From assembly GCA_036506275.1 (NCBI GenBank), contig DASXSB010000087.1, positions 1-8,956 of the forward strand: a stretch of 8,956 nt of DNA, read 5' to 3'. The notes under the pieces were generated by a model. The model did no database searches. It was not told the origin of the DNA and saw only the letters and a program-made list of their open reading frames with translations. Below are positions 1-6,694 of the stretch, piece by piece. The translations under genes were made by a program, and so were the position numbers. Numbering within the stretch: the first letter of the stretch is position 1; each line of letters opens with the position of its first letter. Source of the stretch: DASXSB01 sp036506275 (lineage in GTDB: Bacteria > Methylomirabilota > Methylomirabilia > Rokubacteriales > CSP1-6).

Positions 1-846
1 GACCGCGTGCATTCGGGCGACGCGGTGTTCATGCCGCACGCGGCCGACGCGGCCCGGCGCCAGCGGGCGCCGCTGCCGCCGGCGTGCCCGACCATCATGC
101 GCGACGCGCTCGAGCGCACGCTCGATTTCGCGCCCGGCACCCGCTTCGCGTACTCCAACGTCGGCTACTGCATCCTGGGCCGCGTCATCGAGCGCGTTAC
201 AGGCACGTCCTACGAAGCCTACGTACGCGCGCGCGTGCTGGCGCCGGCGGGAGTGACGCGGATGAAAGTGGGGCGCACGCTGGAGGCGGCGGAGGGGGAG
301 GTCACGTACTACGACTACGACGGGGCCAAGGACGTTACAGCCATGCCGGGACTCGGCCTCAAGCGCGCCGCGCAACCGTACGGCGGCTTCGCCATCGAGA
401 CGATGGATTCCTACGGCGGGTGGATCGGCGCTCCCGTCGACTATCTAAGATTCATCCTCGCCATCGACGGCCGGCGCGGCGCCGCGCTTCTCACTCCCGC
501 CACGCTCGCCCGCATGAACGCACCGTCCCGGCTTCCGGAGGCGAGGGGCACGGATTACGACGGCGCCAACGACCGCGTCGCCCTCTACGGGCTCGGCATT
601 AACGTCCGCCCCGTGAAGAACGGGATCACGCTGTGGCACACGGGATCGCTGCCGGGCACCAGCACCATCGCCGTGCGAACGGCCGACGGTTTCGCGTGGG
701 TCGCCGCCTTCAACGGCCGGCCGAAGGACAAGAACGCGTTCCGGGCCGAGGTCGATCGCGGCCTGTCGGCGGCCAAGAACGCCGTGATGTGGTGGCCGCG
801 GGGCGACCTGTTCGGAGCGACAGCCGTGAGACAGTCGGGGCCGTGA
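1..846 (+). CDS. Serine hydrolase, beta-lactamase/penicillin-binding fold (5' truncated by window)
   Basis: The reading frame is open from base 1, so the true start lies outside the window and only the C-terminal part (281 residues) is visible. Two of the three class C beta-lactamase/DD-peptidase signatures are present: the Tyr-x-Asn element as YSN (151-159), followed by GYCILGRVIERVTG as typical of the family, and the KTG-equivalent as HTG (637-645) in W-H-T-G-S-L-P-G. The SxxK nucleophile motif must lie upstream. Family members hydrolyse amide or ester bonds (beta-lactams, D-amino-acid peptides, short esters); the substrate cannot be told here. The gene ends with TGA 16 bp before the next gene, so the two are probably cotranscribed. 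Family assignment is firm; specific activity is unknown. Confidence 0.85.
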   Translation, partial: DRVHSGDAVFMPHAADAARRQRAPLPPACPTIMRDALERTLDFAPGTRFAYSNVGYCILGRVIERVTGTSYEAYVRARVLAPAGVTRMKVGRTLEAAEGEVTYYDYDGAKDVTAMPGLGLKRAAQPYGGFAIETMDSYGGWIGAPVDYLRFILAIDGRRGAALLTPATLARMNAPSRLPEARGTDYDGANDRVALYGLGINVRPVKNGITLWHTGSLPGTSTIAVRTADGFAWVAAFNGRPKDKNAFRAEVDRGLSAAKNAVMWWPRGDLFGATAVRQSGP

Positions 847-850
847 TGAA

Positions 851-857
851 GAGGAGG
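851..857 (+). promoter_or_regulatory. Ribosome binding site of the family-5 binding protein
   Basis: GAGGAGG lies 5 nt before the ATG at 863, close to the ideal anti-Shine-Dalgarno match and spacing. It fixes the start of the downstream gene. Confidence 0.8.
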
Positions 858-862
858 CACCC

Positions 863-2455
863 ATGCGAGCCGTGATCGCGCTCACCCTGCTGGGGCTTCT
901 GATCCTGGCCGGATCGCCGACGTCGGGCCAGGCGCCGAAGTCCGGCGGGATGCTCACGCTGCGCCTGCGCGAAGACCTGCCGCAGGGCTTCGCCATGCAC
1001 GAGACCGTGACCATCTCCACGATGTGGCCGGCCATGCCGTGCTTCAGCAACCTCGTGATGTTCGACCCCCTCAAGCCCACGCATAGCGCGGAGACGGTGA
1101 TCGGTGAGCTCGCCGAGCGATGGTCGTGGCAGGACAACTATCGCAACCTGGTCTTGTTCCTGCGAAAGGACGTGACCTGGCACGATGGGAAGCCGTTCAG
1201 CGCCGCCGACGTGAAATTCACGTTCGACCTGGTGCGAGAAGCGCCGGAGGCGGGCGCCAAGCTCAGGATCAATCCGCGCCGGGAGTGGTACGCCAACGTC
1301 GAGAGCGTGGACGCCATCGATTCGGCGACGGTGGTGTTTCGTCTCAAGCGGCCGCAACCGGCGCTCCTGCTGATGCTCGCCTCCGGCTACACGCCGATCT
1401 ATGCCGCTCATCTGTCGCCCGCGAGCTACCGGACCGGCTGCGTCGGCACGGGACCGTTCAAGCTCAAGGAGTGGCGCAAGGGCGAATTCGTGGAGTACAC
1501 GAGGAACCCGCACTACTTCATGAAGGGACGGCCGCATCTCGACAGCCTGCGCTACGTCATCATCGCCGAGCGCGCCATGGCCACCGGCGCCCTCGAGCTG
1601 GCCCGGGTGGACGCGGCGTTCCCGGGGGAGACGACGAAGCCGACGGGCGACCGCCTCCGGCAGACGGTGCCGAAGCTCGTCGTGACGGAGGTCAACTCGA
1701 GCGTCTTCGATTCACTCATCGTCAATACGCGGAAGGCGCCCTTCAACCACGCCGGGGTCCGCGAGGCCTTGAGTCGCGCCATCGACCGCCGCGCCTTGAT
1801 CAACGCGGTATATCAGGGGGGCGCTGCGCTGGGGGCGACGATGGGGCCGCGGACGGCGGGCGCGTGGGGCCTTGTCGAGAGCGACCTTCGCACGCTCCCC
1901 GGCTACGGCCGGCCCGCAGACGAGAAGGCGAAGGCGCGCACGCTGCTGAGCGCCGCCGGCTTTGGTCCCGGCAAGGCACTGAAGGTCGAGCTGCTCACAC
2001 GCGCGCTGCCCGCGTTCGCGGACGTGGCGGCGTTCGTGGTCAACGAGATGCGGAGCGTCGGCGTGGAGGCGTCCCTGCGGCAGGTGGACACGGCGCAGTG
2101 GTATCCGCTGCTCACGCGAGGCGATTTCGAGCTCGGGGTCGATCGCACCGGCATCGCGGACGATCCCGACGCCAACTTCTACGAAAACTTCACGTGTGGC
2201 TCGCCCCGCAATTATTCAGGGTACTGCGACGACAAGATCGCGGCCCTGATCGATCAGCAATCCCAGGAGCTCGATCCCGCCCGGCGCATCGCCCTCGTGC
2301 ACACGGTCCAGAAGAAGCTCGAGGAGACGGCGGCGCGCCCGGTCCTGTGCTGGCGCCTCGACTATTTCGCGGCGTGGCCGTACGTGAAGAATCTCGTCCC
2401 GCACCAGTCGATCTACAGCTGGGGCAGGATGCAGGAGGTGTGGCTCGACAAGTAG
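863..2455 (+). CDS. ABC transporter solute-binding protein, family 5 (Dpp/Opp-like)
   Basis: A 530-residue extracytoplasmic binding protein of the SBP_bac_5 family, which delivers peptides, nickel complexes or other small molecules to an ABC permease. The N-terminus MRAVIALTLLGLLILAG is a Sec signal peptide, with likely cleavage after the S-G-Q-A around residue 24; no lipobox Cys is seen. Family hallmarks follow: GGMLTLRLRED at the mature start, W-H-D-G-K-P-F-S-A-A-D-V-K-F-T (about residue 110), GTGPFKLKEW with Y-T-R-N-P-H-Y, and VREALSRAIDRRALI in lobe 2. Length is normal. The ATG is supported by a strong ribosome binding site. No cognate permease or ATPase follows: the next gene is convergent, starting 5 bp beyond the stop. 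The substrate is not determinable from sequence alone. Confidence 0.92.
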   Translation: MRAVIALTLLGLLILAGSPTSGQAPKSGGMLTLRLREDLPQGFAMHETVTISTMWPAMPCFSNLVMFDPLKPTHSAETVIGELAERWSWQDNYRNLVLFLRKDVTWHDGKPFSAADVKFTFDLVREAPEAGAKLRINPRREWYANVESVDAIDSATVVFRLKRPQPALLLMLASGYTPIYAAHLSPASYRTGCVGTGPFKLKEWRKGEFVEYTRNPHYFMKGRPHLDSLRYVIIAERAMATGALELARVDAAFPGETTKPTGDRLRQTVPKLVVTEVNSSVFDSLIVNTRKAPFNHAGVREALSRAIDRRALINAVYQGGAALGATMGPRTAGAWGLVESDLRTLPGYGRPADEKAKARTLLSAAGFGPGKALKVELLTRALPAFADVAAFVVNEMRSVGVEASLRQVDTAQWYPLLTRGDFELGVDRTGIADDPDANFYENFTCGSPRNYSGYCDDKIAALIDQQSQELDPARRIALVHTVQKKLEETAARPVLCWRLDYFAAWPYVKNLVPHQSIYSWGRMQEVWLDK

Positions 2456-2460
2456 TCGGG

Positions 2461-2988
2461 TCAGGCGGCGCCGGTGAGGATTGCCATCACCTGCGGCGCT
2501 GCCGTCGCCGCCCGCGTCCGCAGCTCCGCCGGCGTGAGGCTGCCGATCGGATGGGGGACGACGACGAACGGATAGAGCGGGTTCCCGCAGATCACGGCCT
2601 GAGCTTTCGCGCTGGCGATGAACTGGTCGGTGCAGATCACCGCCGTGGGCACGCCCCGCCGGTCCAACTCGATCCCGTCGTGCAGACTGCACGTGCTGCA
2701 GGAGCCTCAATCGCCGATGGCGGTCACGACGACATCGCAGCGGGCGGCGAGCGCCTCCAGCGTCGTGTCGTCGGCCACTCGGCTCGCGCTCGACTTCGTC
2801 ATGAGCACGACCTCGCGGAGGCGGTAGCGCGCGGCGAGCTCATCGCGCACCAGGCTCAACAGCACGTCGCCGTTGACCTTGCTGTTGCTGAGCAACCCGA
2901 CCACCTTGCCGTCGAGGCCGTCGATGCGCTTGGCGAGGCTGCTCTCCGCCGGCGCGGGGGCGACGGTGGGATCGAGGATCCTGATCAT
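2461..2988 (-). CDS. UGSC-family selenoprotein (TGA at 2707-2709 read as Sec94)
   Basis: Reading through one in-frame TGA gives a 175-residue protein. It opens with MIRILDPT and a G-K-V-V-G-L-L-S-N-S-K segment, then C-D-V-V-V-T-A-I-G-D, then the TGA as residue 94, then G-S-C-S-T-C-S. The result, GD-U-GSCSTCS, is the motif that names the UGSC family of known or predicted selenoproteins; homologues carry Sec or Cys at this site. The segment after the TGA stays in frame for 81 residues, keeps family-like sequence (V-P-T-A-V-I-C-T-D-Q-F, N-P-L-Y-P-F-V-V-V-P-H-P-I-G) and ends at TGA 2461-2463. Redox candidates are Sec94/Cys97 (UxxC) and Cys97/Cys100. The ATG at 2988 overlaps the previous gene's stop (ATGA), with GGAGG just upstream. 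The layout recalls the UGTC site of glycine-reductase GrdB, but the reaction is unknown. The alternative, a nonsense mutation, is less likely given motif position and SECIS-like hairpin. Confidence 0.88.
2679..2693 (-). promoter_or_regulatory. Putative bacterial SECIS hairpin for the UGSC selenoprotein
   Basis: In the minus-strand mRNA, counting the UGA as 1-3, CGUGCA (17-22) pairs perfectly with UGCACG (26-31) around the loop GUC (23-25). A lower helix UCCU (7-10)/GGGA (34-37) can form. The apical loop starts 19 nt after the UGA and its first base is G, matching the bacterial SECIS pattern. Compared with my recollection of the E. coli fdhF SECIS, the bases GUCUGCAC fall at the same distance from the UGA (23-30). 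SelB is known to recognise the apical G/U. A competing CUGCA/UGCAG hairpin is possible. The element is within the coding sequence, as is normal in bacteria. Confidence 0.7.
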
Positions 2989-4046
2989 GGGGGGCCTCCT
3001 CTCGCGGGCCGGATTTCACGGGTGACCGCGAGCGAATTGCGCTCGCGGCTCCAGGACGGGATGAACGCGGAGTGACCGCCGGCGCCGCCGCCCGCCACCA
3101 CGATATGGATGTCGTCGGGGCCGGTTCCCCGGTGGATCCAGTGCGTCTCGTCGTCCGGGATGACGGCGCCCGCGAGCTTGCCGCCGCGCTTGAGATCGGC
3201 GCGTGTGCGCCGCGCCCGGGCGTAGAGCGCCTCTCTGATGCGCGGCTTCGTCCATCCATCGCGCGCGAGCATCGCGACGTGCTCGGGGGCGAGCACGACC
3301 ACCGATTCGCCGCGGCTGAAGCTGCCCAGTCCGGCCATGGCGTCCGCCACGGCCACGACGATGGCGTCGGCCGTCTCGCCGTAGTGGCTCAGGATGTTGT
3401 GCGGCCCTTCCGCCGCGAACACCGTGACCGTGCTCGCTTCGCGTGCGAAGCCGCGCGTCACGTGCAGCGGCTCCCACGGATTGGCTTCCTCGTTCTCCGC
3501 GATGCAGTACGTGTACTTTCCGGGATGGCCCTGCGTGGAGCGGTCGAGGGTGCCGGGCTGGGCGCCGAGCGCATTGAGCGTGATGAGCCGGAGGGCGCGC
3601 CCGACCGTCGCGTTGGCCCGCCACCCGGGGCCGAAGACGTTCGTCCCGGAGTTGAACCCGAGGGCCTCGCGGACGGGGCCGTTGACGATGACGAGCGTCG
3701 CCGAACCGCCGGTGCTCGTGATCGCGCCGTGGAGCGTGAAGGCGGGATCGGCCATCGCCTCCAGCGCGGCGAGCAGCACCGGCATGTATTCGGGCCGGCA
3801 TCCCGCGAGCACGGCGTTGATGGCGATCTTCTCCGCGGTCACCGCGCGGCGTCGCACCGGCTCCGTGAGGACGATGGCGCCGGGATCGAGACCGGCGGCG
3901 TCGAGACACGCGTGCACGCTGTCTTCGGTGGCGGGAACCACGGGCAACCCATCGCTCCAGCCGCGGTCGAAGTAGGTCTCGACGGCTTCCGCCCAACCCG
4001 GGACGGAGAGCGCATCCGCGGTCAGCTTCGCGGGCGAGCTCCGCAT
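2985..4046 (-). CDS. Conserved protein of unknown function, coupled to the UGSC selenoprotein
   Basis: A 353-residue protein (from the ATG at 4046) with no signal peptide, probably cytoplasmic. I recognise the sequence style as a widespread uncharacterised bacterial family but know no reaction for it. Conspicuous motifs are R-G-W-S-D-G-L-P-V-V-P (28-38), E-K-I-A-I-N-A-V-L-A-G-C-R-P-E-Y-M-P (72-89), F-G-P-G-W-R-A-N-A-T-V-G-R-A (138-151), G-H-P-G-K-Y-T-Y-C-I-A-E-N-E-E (173-187) followed by N-P-W-E-P-L-H-V, and a late G-G-G-A-G-G-H-S. Cys83 and Cys181 sit inside these motifs and could be redox or ligand residues. Its stop overlaps the selenoprotein ATG by ATGA, so the products are likely made in a fixed ratio and may form a complex. 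The in-frame extension upstream to 4136 overlaps the ModA-like gene and looks like low-complexity Ser/Arg sequence, so I chose the internal ATG, 7 nt after the upstream stop; GAGGAG lies somewhat far upstream. Confidence 0.75.
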   Translation of the reverse strand: MRSSPAKLTADALSVPGWAEAVETYFDRGWSDGLPVVPATEDSVHACLDAAGLDPGAIVLTEPVRRRAVTAEKIAINAVLAGCRPEYMPVLLAALEAMADPAFTLHGAITSTGGSATLVIVNGPVREALGFNSGTNVFGPGWRANATVGRALRLITLNALGAQPGTLDRSTQGHPGKYTYCIAENEEANPWEPLHVTRGFAREASTVTVFAAEGPHNILSHYGETADAIVVAVADAMAGLGSFSRGESVVVLAPEHVAMLARDGWTKPRIREALYARARRTRADLKRGGKLAGAVIPDDETHWIHRGTGPDDIHIVVAGGGAGGHSAFIPSWSRERNSLAVTREIRPARGGPP

Positions 4047-4053
4047 GCGCGGC

Positions 4054-4824
4054 TCAGCGCTCCTCGCGGTAGTCGAGCCCCGCCTGCGCGAACTTCGGCT
4101 TCGCGTCGGCGCGGGTGAGGAAGGCGACGAACGCACGGGCGGCGGCGGGCGCGTCGCTCTGGGCCACGATTCCCGCCGAGTACACGGTGAGCTTTTGCAG
4201 CTCCTTCGGCAGCGGGCCGACGAGGGTGACGCCCTTGACGGGAACGATCTCGCTGATCTGGTGCGCCACCAGCTCCACGTCGCCCTTGGCCACCAGCTCG
4301 GCGGGATAGCCGCCGGGAACGAGCGTGGTCTTGGGCTTGACGGCGTCGGCGATGCCGAGCCGCTGCAGCACGCTCGCGAAGTGAATGCCGCTCGTCGCGC
4401 CCTGCGCGGGATCGACGTACACGATCGACTTCGCCGCCAGCAGCGTCTGCTTGAGGGCGTCGGCGGTGGAGATGTCGGGGCGCGGAGCGCCTTCGCGCAC
4501 GCCCACTCCCATCCCCGTGCGGCCGATGTCGGTTCGGCTGCCCGGCACCACCGCGCCCTGACGCGCCATCTCGTCGACGGCCACGTCGGTCATGATCACG
4601 ACGTCGGCGCGCTCGCCCGTGGCGAGCTTGTTCCGGATGACGCCGACCGTCCCGAAGGTGAGCTTCACGGTATTGCCGGTCTCGCGCTCGAAGGCCTGCG
4701 CCAGCTCGGTGACGATGGAACGTACGGCGCCCGCACTCAGCACGTTCACCTCGGCCGCCTGGGCCGGCGCCGCCGCCAGCCACGCGGCGACGATCGCGAA
4801 TACGACCACGAGCCGGTTGCCCAT
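4054..4824 (-). CDS. ModA-like periplasmic substrate-binding protein
   Basis: A 256-residue binding protein of the molybdate-type (ModA/COG0725-like) superfamily. The signal peptide is MGNRLVVVFAIVAAWLAAAP ending A-Q-A, with cleavage before A-E-V-N-V-L. The mature protein shows the family layout: V-N-V-L-S-A-G-A-V-R-S-I at the N-terminus, T-F-G-T-V-G-V-I-R-N-K-L, E-R-A-D-V-V-I-M-T-D (ModA-style ADV segment), the D-P-A-Q-G-A-T-S-G-I-H-F loop and a C-terminal A-R-A-F-V-A-F-L helix. Family ligands include molybdate and tungstate, but this branch is divergent and the ligand is uncertain. The ATG at 4824 is preferred over the GTG three bases upstream because AGGAGG then sits 6 nt away. It lies 66 bp downstream of the ATPase gene and 7 nt upstream of the conserved gene, so it is probably in the same operon. 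No permease is adjacent. Confidence 0.85.
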   Translation of the reverse strand: MGNRLVVVFAIVAAWLAAAPAQAAEVNVLSAGAVRSIVTELAQAFERETGNTVKLTFGTVGVIRNKLATGERADVVIMTDVAVDEMARQGAVVPGSRTDIGRTGMGVGVREGAPRPDISTADALKQTLLAAKSIVYVDPAQGATSGIHFASVLQRLGIADAVKPKTTLVPGGYPAELVAKGDVELVAHQISEIVPVKGVTLVGPLPKELQKLTVYSAGIVAQSDAPAAARAFVAFLTRADAKPKFAQAGLDYREER

Positions 4825-4831
4825 CACAGTC

Positions 4832-4840
4832 CTCCTTCGG
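4832..4840 (-). promoter_or_regulatory. Ribosome binding site of the ModA-like gene
   Basis: On the minus strand, GAAGGAGGA precedes the start region. AGGAGG is 6 nt from the ATG (4824) but only 3 nt from the alternative GTG (4827), which decides for the ATG. Confidence 0.7.
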
Positions 4841-4890
4841 GCGGCCGCGTCGGCCGCCGTCGCTGTCGAGGGGATCGCGCGAACCGAATT

Positions 4891-6021
4891 CTACCGCCGG
4901 CCGGCGTCGTCGGCAGGATAGCTCCGGAGACGCACGCCCGACTCCTTGTCGAACACGTGGTACCGATGGAACGTCACCCACGCCGGATCGCCGACGACGA
5001 AGCGCTGGCCGCCCGCGCCTTGAGCGTGGATCTCGTCCTCGCCGATGCGAATGCTCACGGTGGTGGCGTTCTTCATGGGCAGGCTCAGCACGGCGGTGAT
5101 CGTTCCCCGGATGCTGTCGGGCGTCGGCGTCGCCGACAGGCCGACTTCGTCGGGCCGCACGCCGACCCGCGCCCTTCCGGAGGCCCGCTCCCGGGGCAGG
5201 GATCCCGCATCGATGAAGCTGATGGGCGGGGCGCCGGTGTGCACATTGAGGAACCCGGCCACGAACGCGTTCGTGGGCCGGGCGTAGATCTCCTCGCAGC
5301 TCCCGACCTGCTCGATCCGCCCCCGGCTCATGATCGCGAGCACGTCGCCGAGGATCAGCGCTTCGTTGTGGTCGTGGGTCACGTAGACGGTGGTGATGGA
5401 GAACTGCCGCAACAGGATCTTCAGGTTCACGCGATACTTTTCGCGCAGGGCCTGGTCGAGGTTGGCGAAGGGCTCGTCGACGAGGAAGAGCGCGGCATCC
5501 CTGGTGATGCAGCGGGCGAGGGCCACCCGCTGCTTCTCGCCGCCGGACAGCGTGGCGGGCTTCCGGTCCAGCAGATGCGCGAGCTCGACCCCCATCAGCT
5601 CGCTCGTGCGCTGGTACTTGGCGGCCGCCAGCGCGTCGAGCGCGGGCGTCTTCTTTCTGAACAGGAAATACGAGAGGACGTTCGTGCGGGATTTCAGGTG
5701 CGGATAGAGCGCGTAATTCTGAAAGACCATGCCGATGCCGCGATCGCCAGGCCGTACGCCGTCCATGTCGACCCCGTCGTAGCGCACCGCTCCCGAGTCC
5801 GGCGCCAGGAGTCCGGCAATGATTTTCAGAACGGTGGTCTTGCCGCATCCGCTGGGTCCGAGGATGACCGTCGTCTGGCCATCCAGAATGGTGAGGCTCA
5901 GATTCTGGAGGGAGAACGTCGCTCCGCGCGCGTTCCCGCTCGACGCCGAGGCGGATTCGGCGGGGGACCGGTCACGGTTGGTGAGCGTCTTGGACACGTC
6001 GATCAGCTCCACTCGCGCCAT
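4891..6021 (-). CDS. ABC transporter ATP-binding protein, MalK/UgpC type
   Basis: A 376-residue importer ATPase. It has Walker A G-P-S-G-C-G-K-T-T (55-63), Q-loop V-F-Q-N-Y-A-L-Y-P-H-L (99-109), signature L-S-G-G-E-K-Q-R (158-165), Walker B L-F-L-V-D-E-P (178-184) with the D-loop A-N-L-D, and switch His216 in V-T-H-D. All catalytic residues are intact. The C-terminal part (about 240-376) matches the TOBE/regulatory domain of the MalK/UgpC class, including V-G-V-R-P-D-E-V. An unusual Ser/Ala-rich insertion (about residues 14-34) separates the first beta strand from F-S-L-Q-N-L-S-L. The ATG at 6021 is chosen over the GTG at 6027 because a G-rich, SD-like run sits 7-8 nt upstream of it. It is the first gene of the minus-strand operon, followed by a ModA-like binding protein but no permease; ModA systems normally use ModC, so pairing is tentative. 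Confidence 0.92.
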   Translation of the reverse strand: MARVELIDVSKTLTNRDRSPAESASASSGNARGATFSLQNLSLTILDGQTTVILGPSGCGKTTVLKIIAGLLAPDSGAVRYDGVDMDGVRPGDRGIGMVFQNYALYPHLKSRTNVLSYFLFRKKTPALDALAAAKYQRTSELMGVELAHLLDRKPATLSGGEKQRVALARCITRDAALFLVDEPFANLDQALREKYRVNLKILLRQFSITTVYVTHDHNEALILGDVLAIMSRGRIEQVGSCEEIYARPTNAFVAGFLNVHTGAPPISFIDAGSLPRERASGRARVGVRPDEVGLSATPTPDSIRGTITAVLSLPMKNATTVSIRIGEDEIHAQGAGGQRFVVGDPAWVTFHRYHVFDKESGVRLRSYPADDAGRR

Positions 6022-6034
6022 GACCACGCCCCCC
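6018..6034. repeat. 17-bp direct repeat, copy 1
   Basis: CCATGACCACGCCCCCC occurs identically at 6018-6034 and 6069-6085, 51 bp apart, flanking the divergent intergenic region. This copy covers the start codon and leader of the minus-strand ATPase, where its complement also supplies the G-rich SD-like run. The flanking sequence is not duplicated. Confidence 0.75.
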
Positions 6035-6070
6035 CTTCAAATCCTTGCCGGCTGGGCTAAATTATGTCCC
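6022..6070. promoter_or_regulatory. Divergent intergenic region, likely promoters of both operons
   Basis: Only 49 bp separate the ATPase start (minus) from the nitrile hydratase alpha start (plus), so transcription signals for both directions must lie here or inside the neighbouring genes. It contains the only clear A+T island nearby, TAAATTAT at 6058-6065, a possible -10 element for the plus-strand operon or its complement. I see no convincing -35 at standard spacing and no Shine-Dalgarno before the alpha-subunit ATG, so a leaderless or weakly initiated alpha transcript is possible. Confidence 0.4.
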
Positions 6071-6085
6071 ATGACCACGCCCCCC
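6069..6085. repeat. 17-bp direct repeat, copy 2
   Basis: Second exact copy of the 17-bp element. Here it covers the start codon and first codons of the nitrile hydratase alpha gene on the plus strand, encoding M-T-T-P-P. Confidence 0.75.
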
Positions 6086-6694
6086 GATCACGACCACGGC
6101 TCCGAGCTCTCGGAGACGCAGCTCCGCGTGCGCGCTCTCGAGAGCATCTTGACCGAGAAGGGCTACGTCGATCCCGCCGCGCTCGACCGGATCGTCGAAC
6201 ACTACGAGACGAGGACCGGCCCCCACATCGGCGCCCGCGTCATCGCGAAGGCGTGGGTGGATCCCGAGTTCAAGGCCGCGCTGCTCGCCGACGCCACGCG
6301 CGCGGTCACCGCCCTCGGCCTCTCGCAGCGCGTGGGCGATCACCTGATCGCGGTGGAGAACACACCCGCCGTCCACAACATGGTCGTCTGCACGCTCTGC
6401 TCCTGCTACCCCTGGGACGTCCTCGGCCTCCCCCCCGTCTGGTACAAGTCGGCGCCGTATCGTTCGCGCGCGGTGATGGACCCGCGCGGGGTGCTCGCCG
6501 ACTTCGGTGTCACCCTGCCGCCGACCACCGAGATCCGCGTGTGGGACTCGACGGCGGAGACGCGCTTCATGGTGGTGCCGCCGCGGCCGGCGGGCACGGA
6601 AGGCTGGAGCGAAGAGCGGCTCGCGTCGCTGGTCACGCGTGACTGCATGATCGGCACCGGGCTACCGCGGCAACCGACCGAGGCCGGCTCATGA
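6071..6694 (+). CDS. nthA: Nitrile hydratase alpha subunit, cobalt type
   Basis: A 207-residue catalytic subunit of nitrile hydratase, which hydrates nitriles to amides in the cytoplasm. The metal claw is V-C-T-L-C-S-C (Cys107, Cys110, Cys112), followed by Y-P-W-D-V-L-G-L-P-P-V-W-Y-K-S. Thr rather than Ser after the first Cys is the established mark of the cobalt (non-corrin) class. In the family two of the claw cysteines are oxidised to sulfenic and sulfinic acid. Other family segments are R-V-R-A-L-E-S-I-L-T-E-K-G near the N-terminus and R-A-V-M-D-P-R-G-V-L-A-D-F-G. Length is normal. The ATG at 6071 fits homologue length, although no clear Shine-Dalgarno precedes it. Its stop overlaps the beta-subunit start (ATGA). 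Thiocyanate hydrolase gamma shares the claw, but the gene order and separate beta subunit favour nitrile hydratase. Confidence 0.95.
   Translation: MTTPPDHDHGSELSETQLRVRALESILTEKGYVDPAALDRIVEHYETRTGPHIGARVIAKAWVDPEFKAALLADATRAVTALGLSQRVGDHLIAVENTPAVHNMVVCTLCSCYPWDVLGLPPVWYKSAPYRSRAVMDPRGVLADFGVTLPPTTEIRVWDSTAETRFMVVPPRPAGTEGWSEERLASLVTRDCMIGTGLPRQPTEAGS

Noticed and set aside
2472..2490. Hairpin GGTGA/TCACC as a terminator between the convergent genes
   Set aside because: Only five pairs with a nine-base loop, inside the UGSC coding end, and no T-run on either side.
2707..2988. A free-standing 93-residue gene ending at TGA 2707
   Set aside because: It stops exactly before the redox motif and the frame continues with family-like sequence, so it is better read as the N-terminal half of a selenoprotein.
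1120..3075. A 651-codon plus-strand open frame overlapping the family-5 binding protein and the UGSC region
   Set aside because: Arg/Gly/Ala/His-rich low-complexity product without recognisable motifs; it is a GC-rich shadow of genes with clear family matches in other frames.
4045..6060. A 671-codon plus-strand open frame antisense to the ATPase and ModA-like genes
   Set aside because: The opposite strand encodes intact Walker A/B, signature and signal-peptide motifs; the antisense product has only compositional bias.
5819..6070. An 84-codon N-terminal extension of nitrile hydratase alpha
   Set aside because: It runs antisense through the ATPase Walker A region and would exceed the family length; the ATG at 6071 gives the usual N-terminus.
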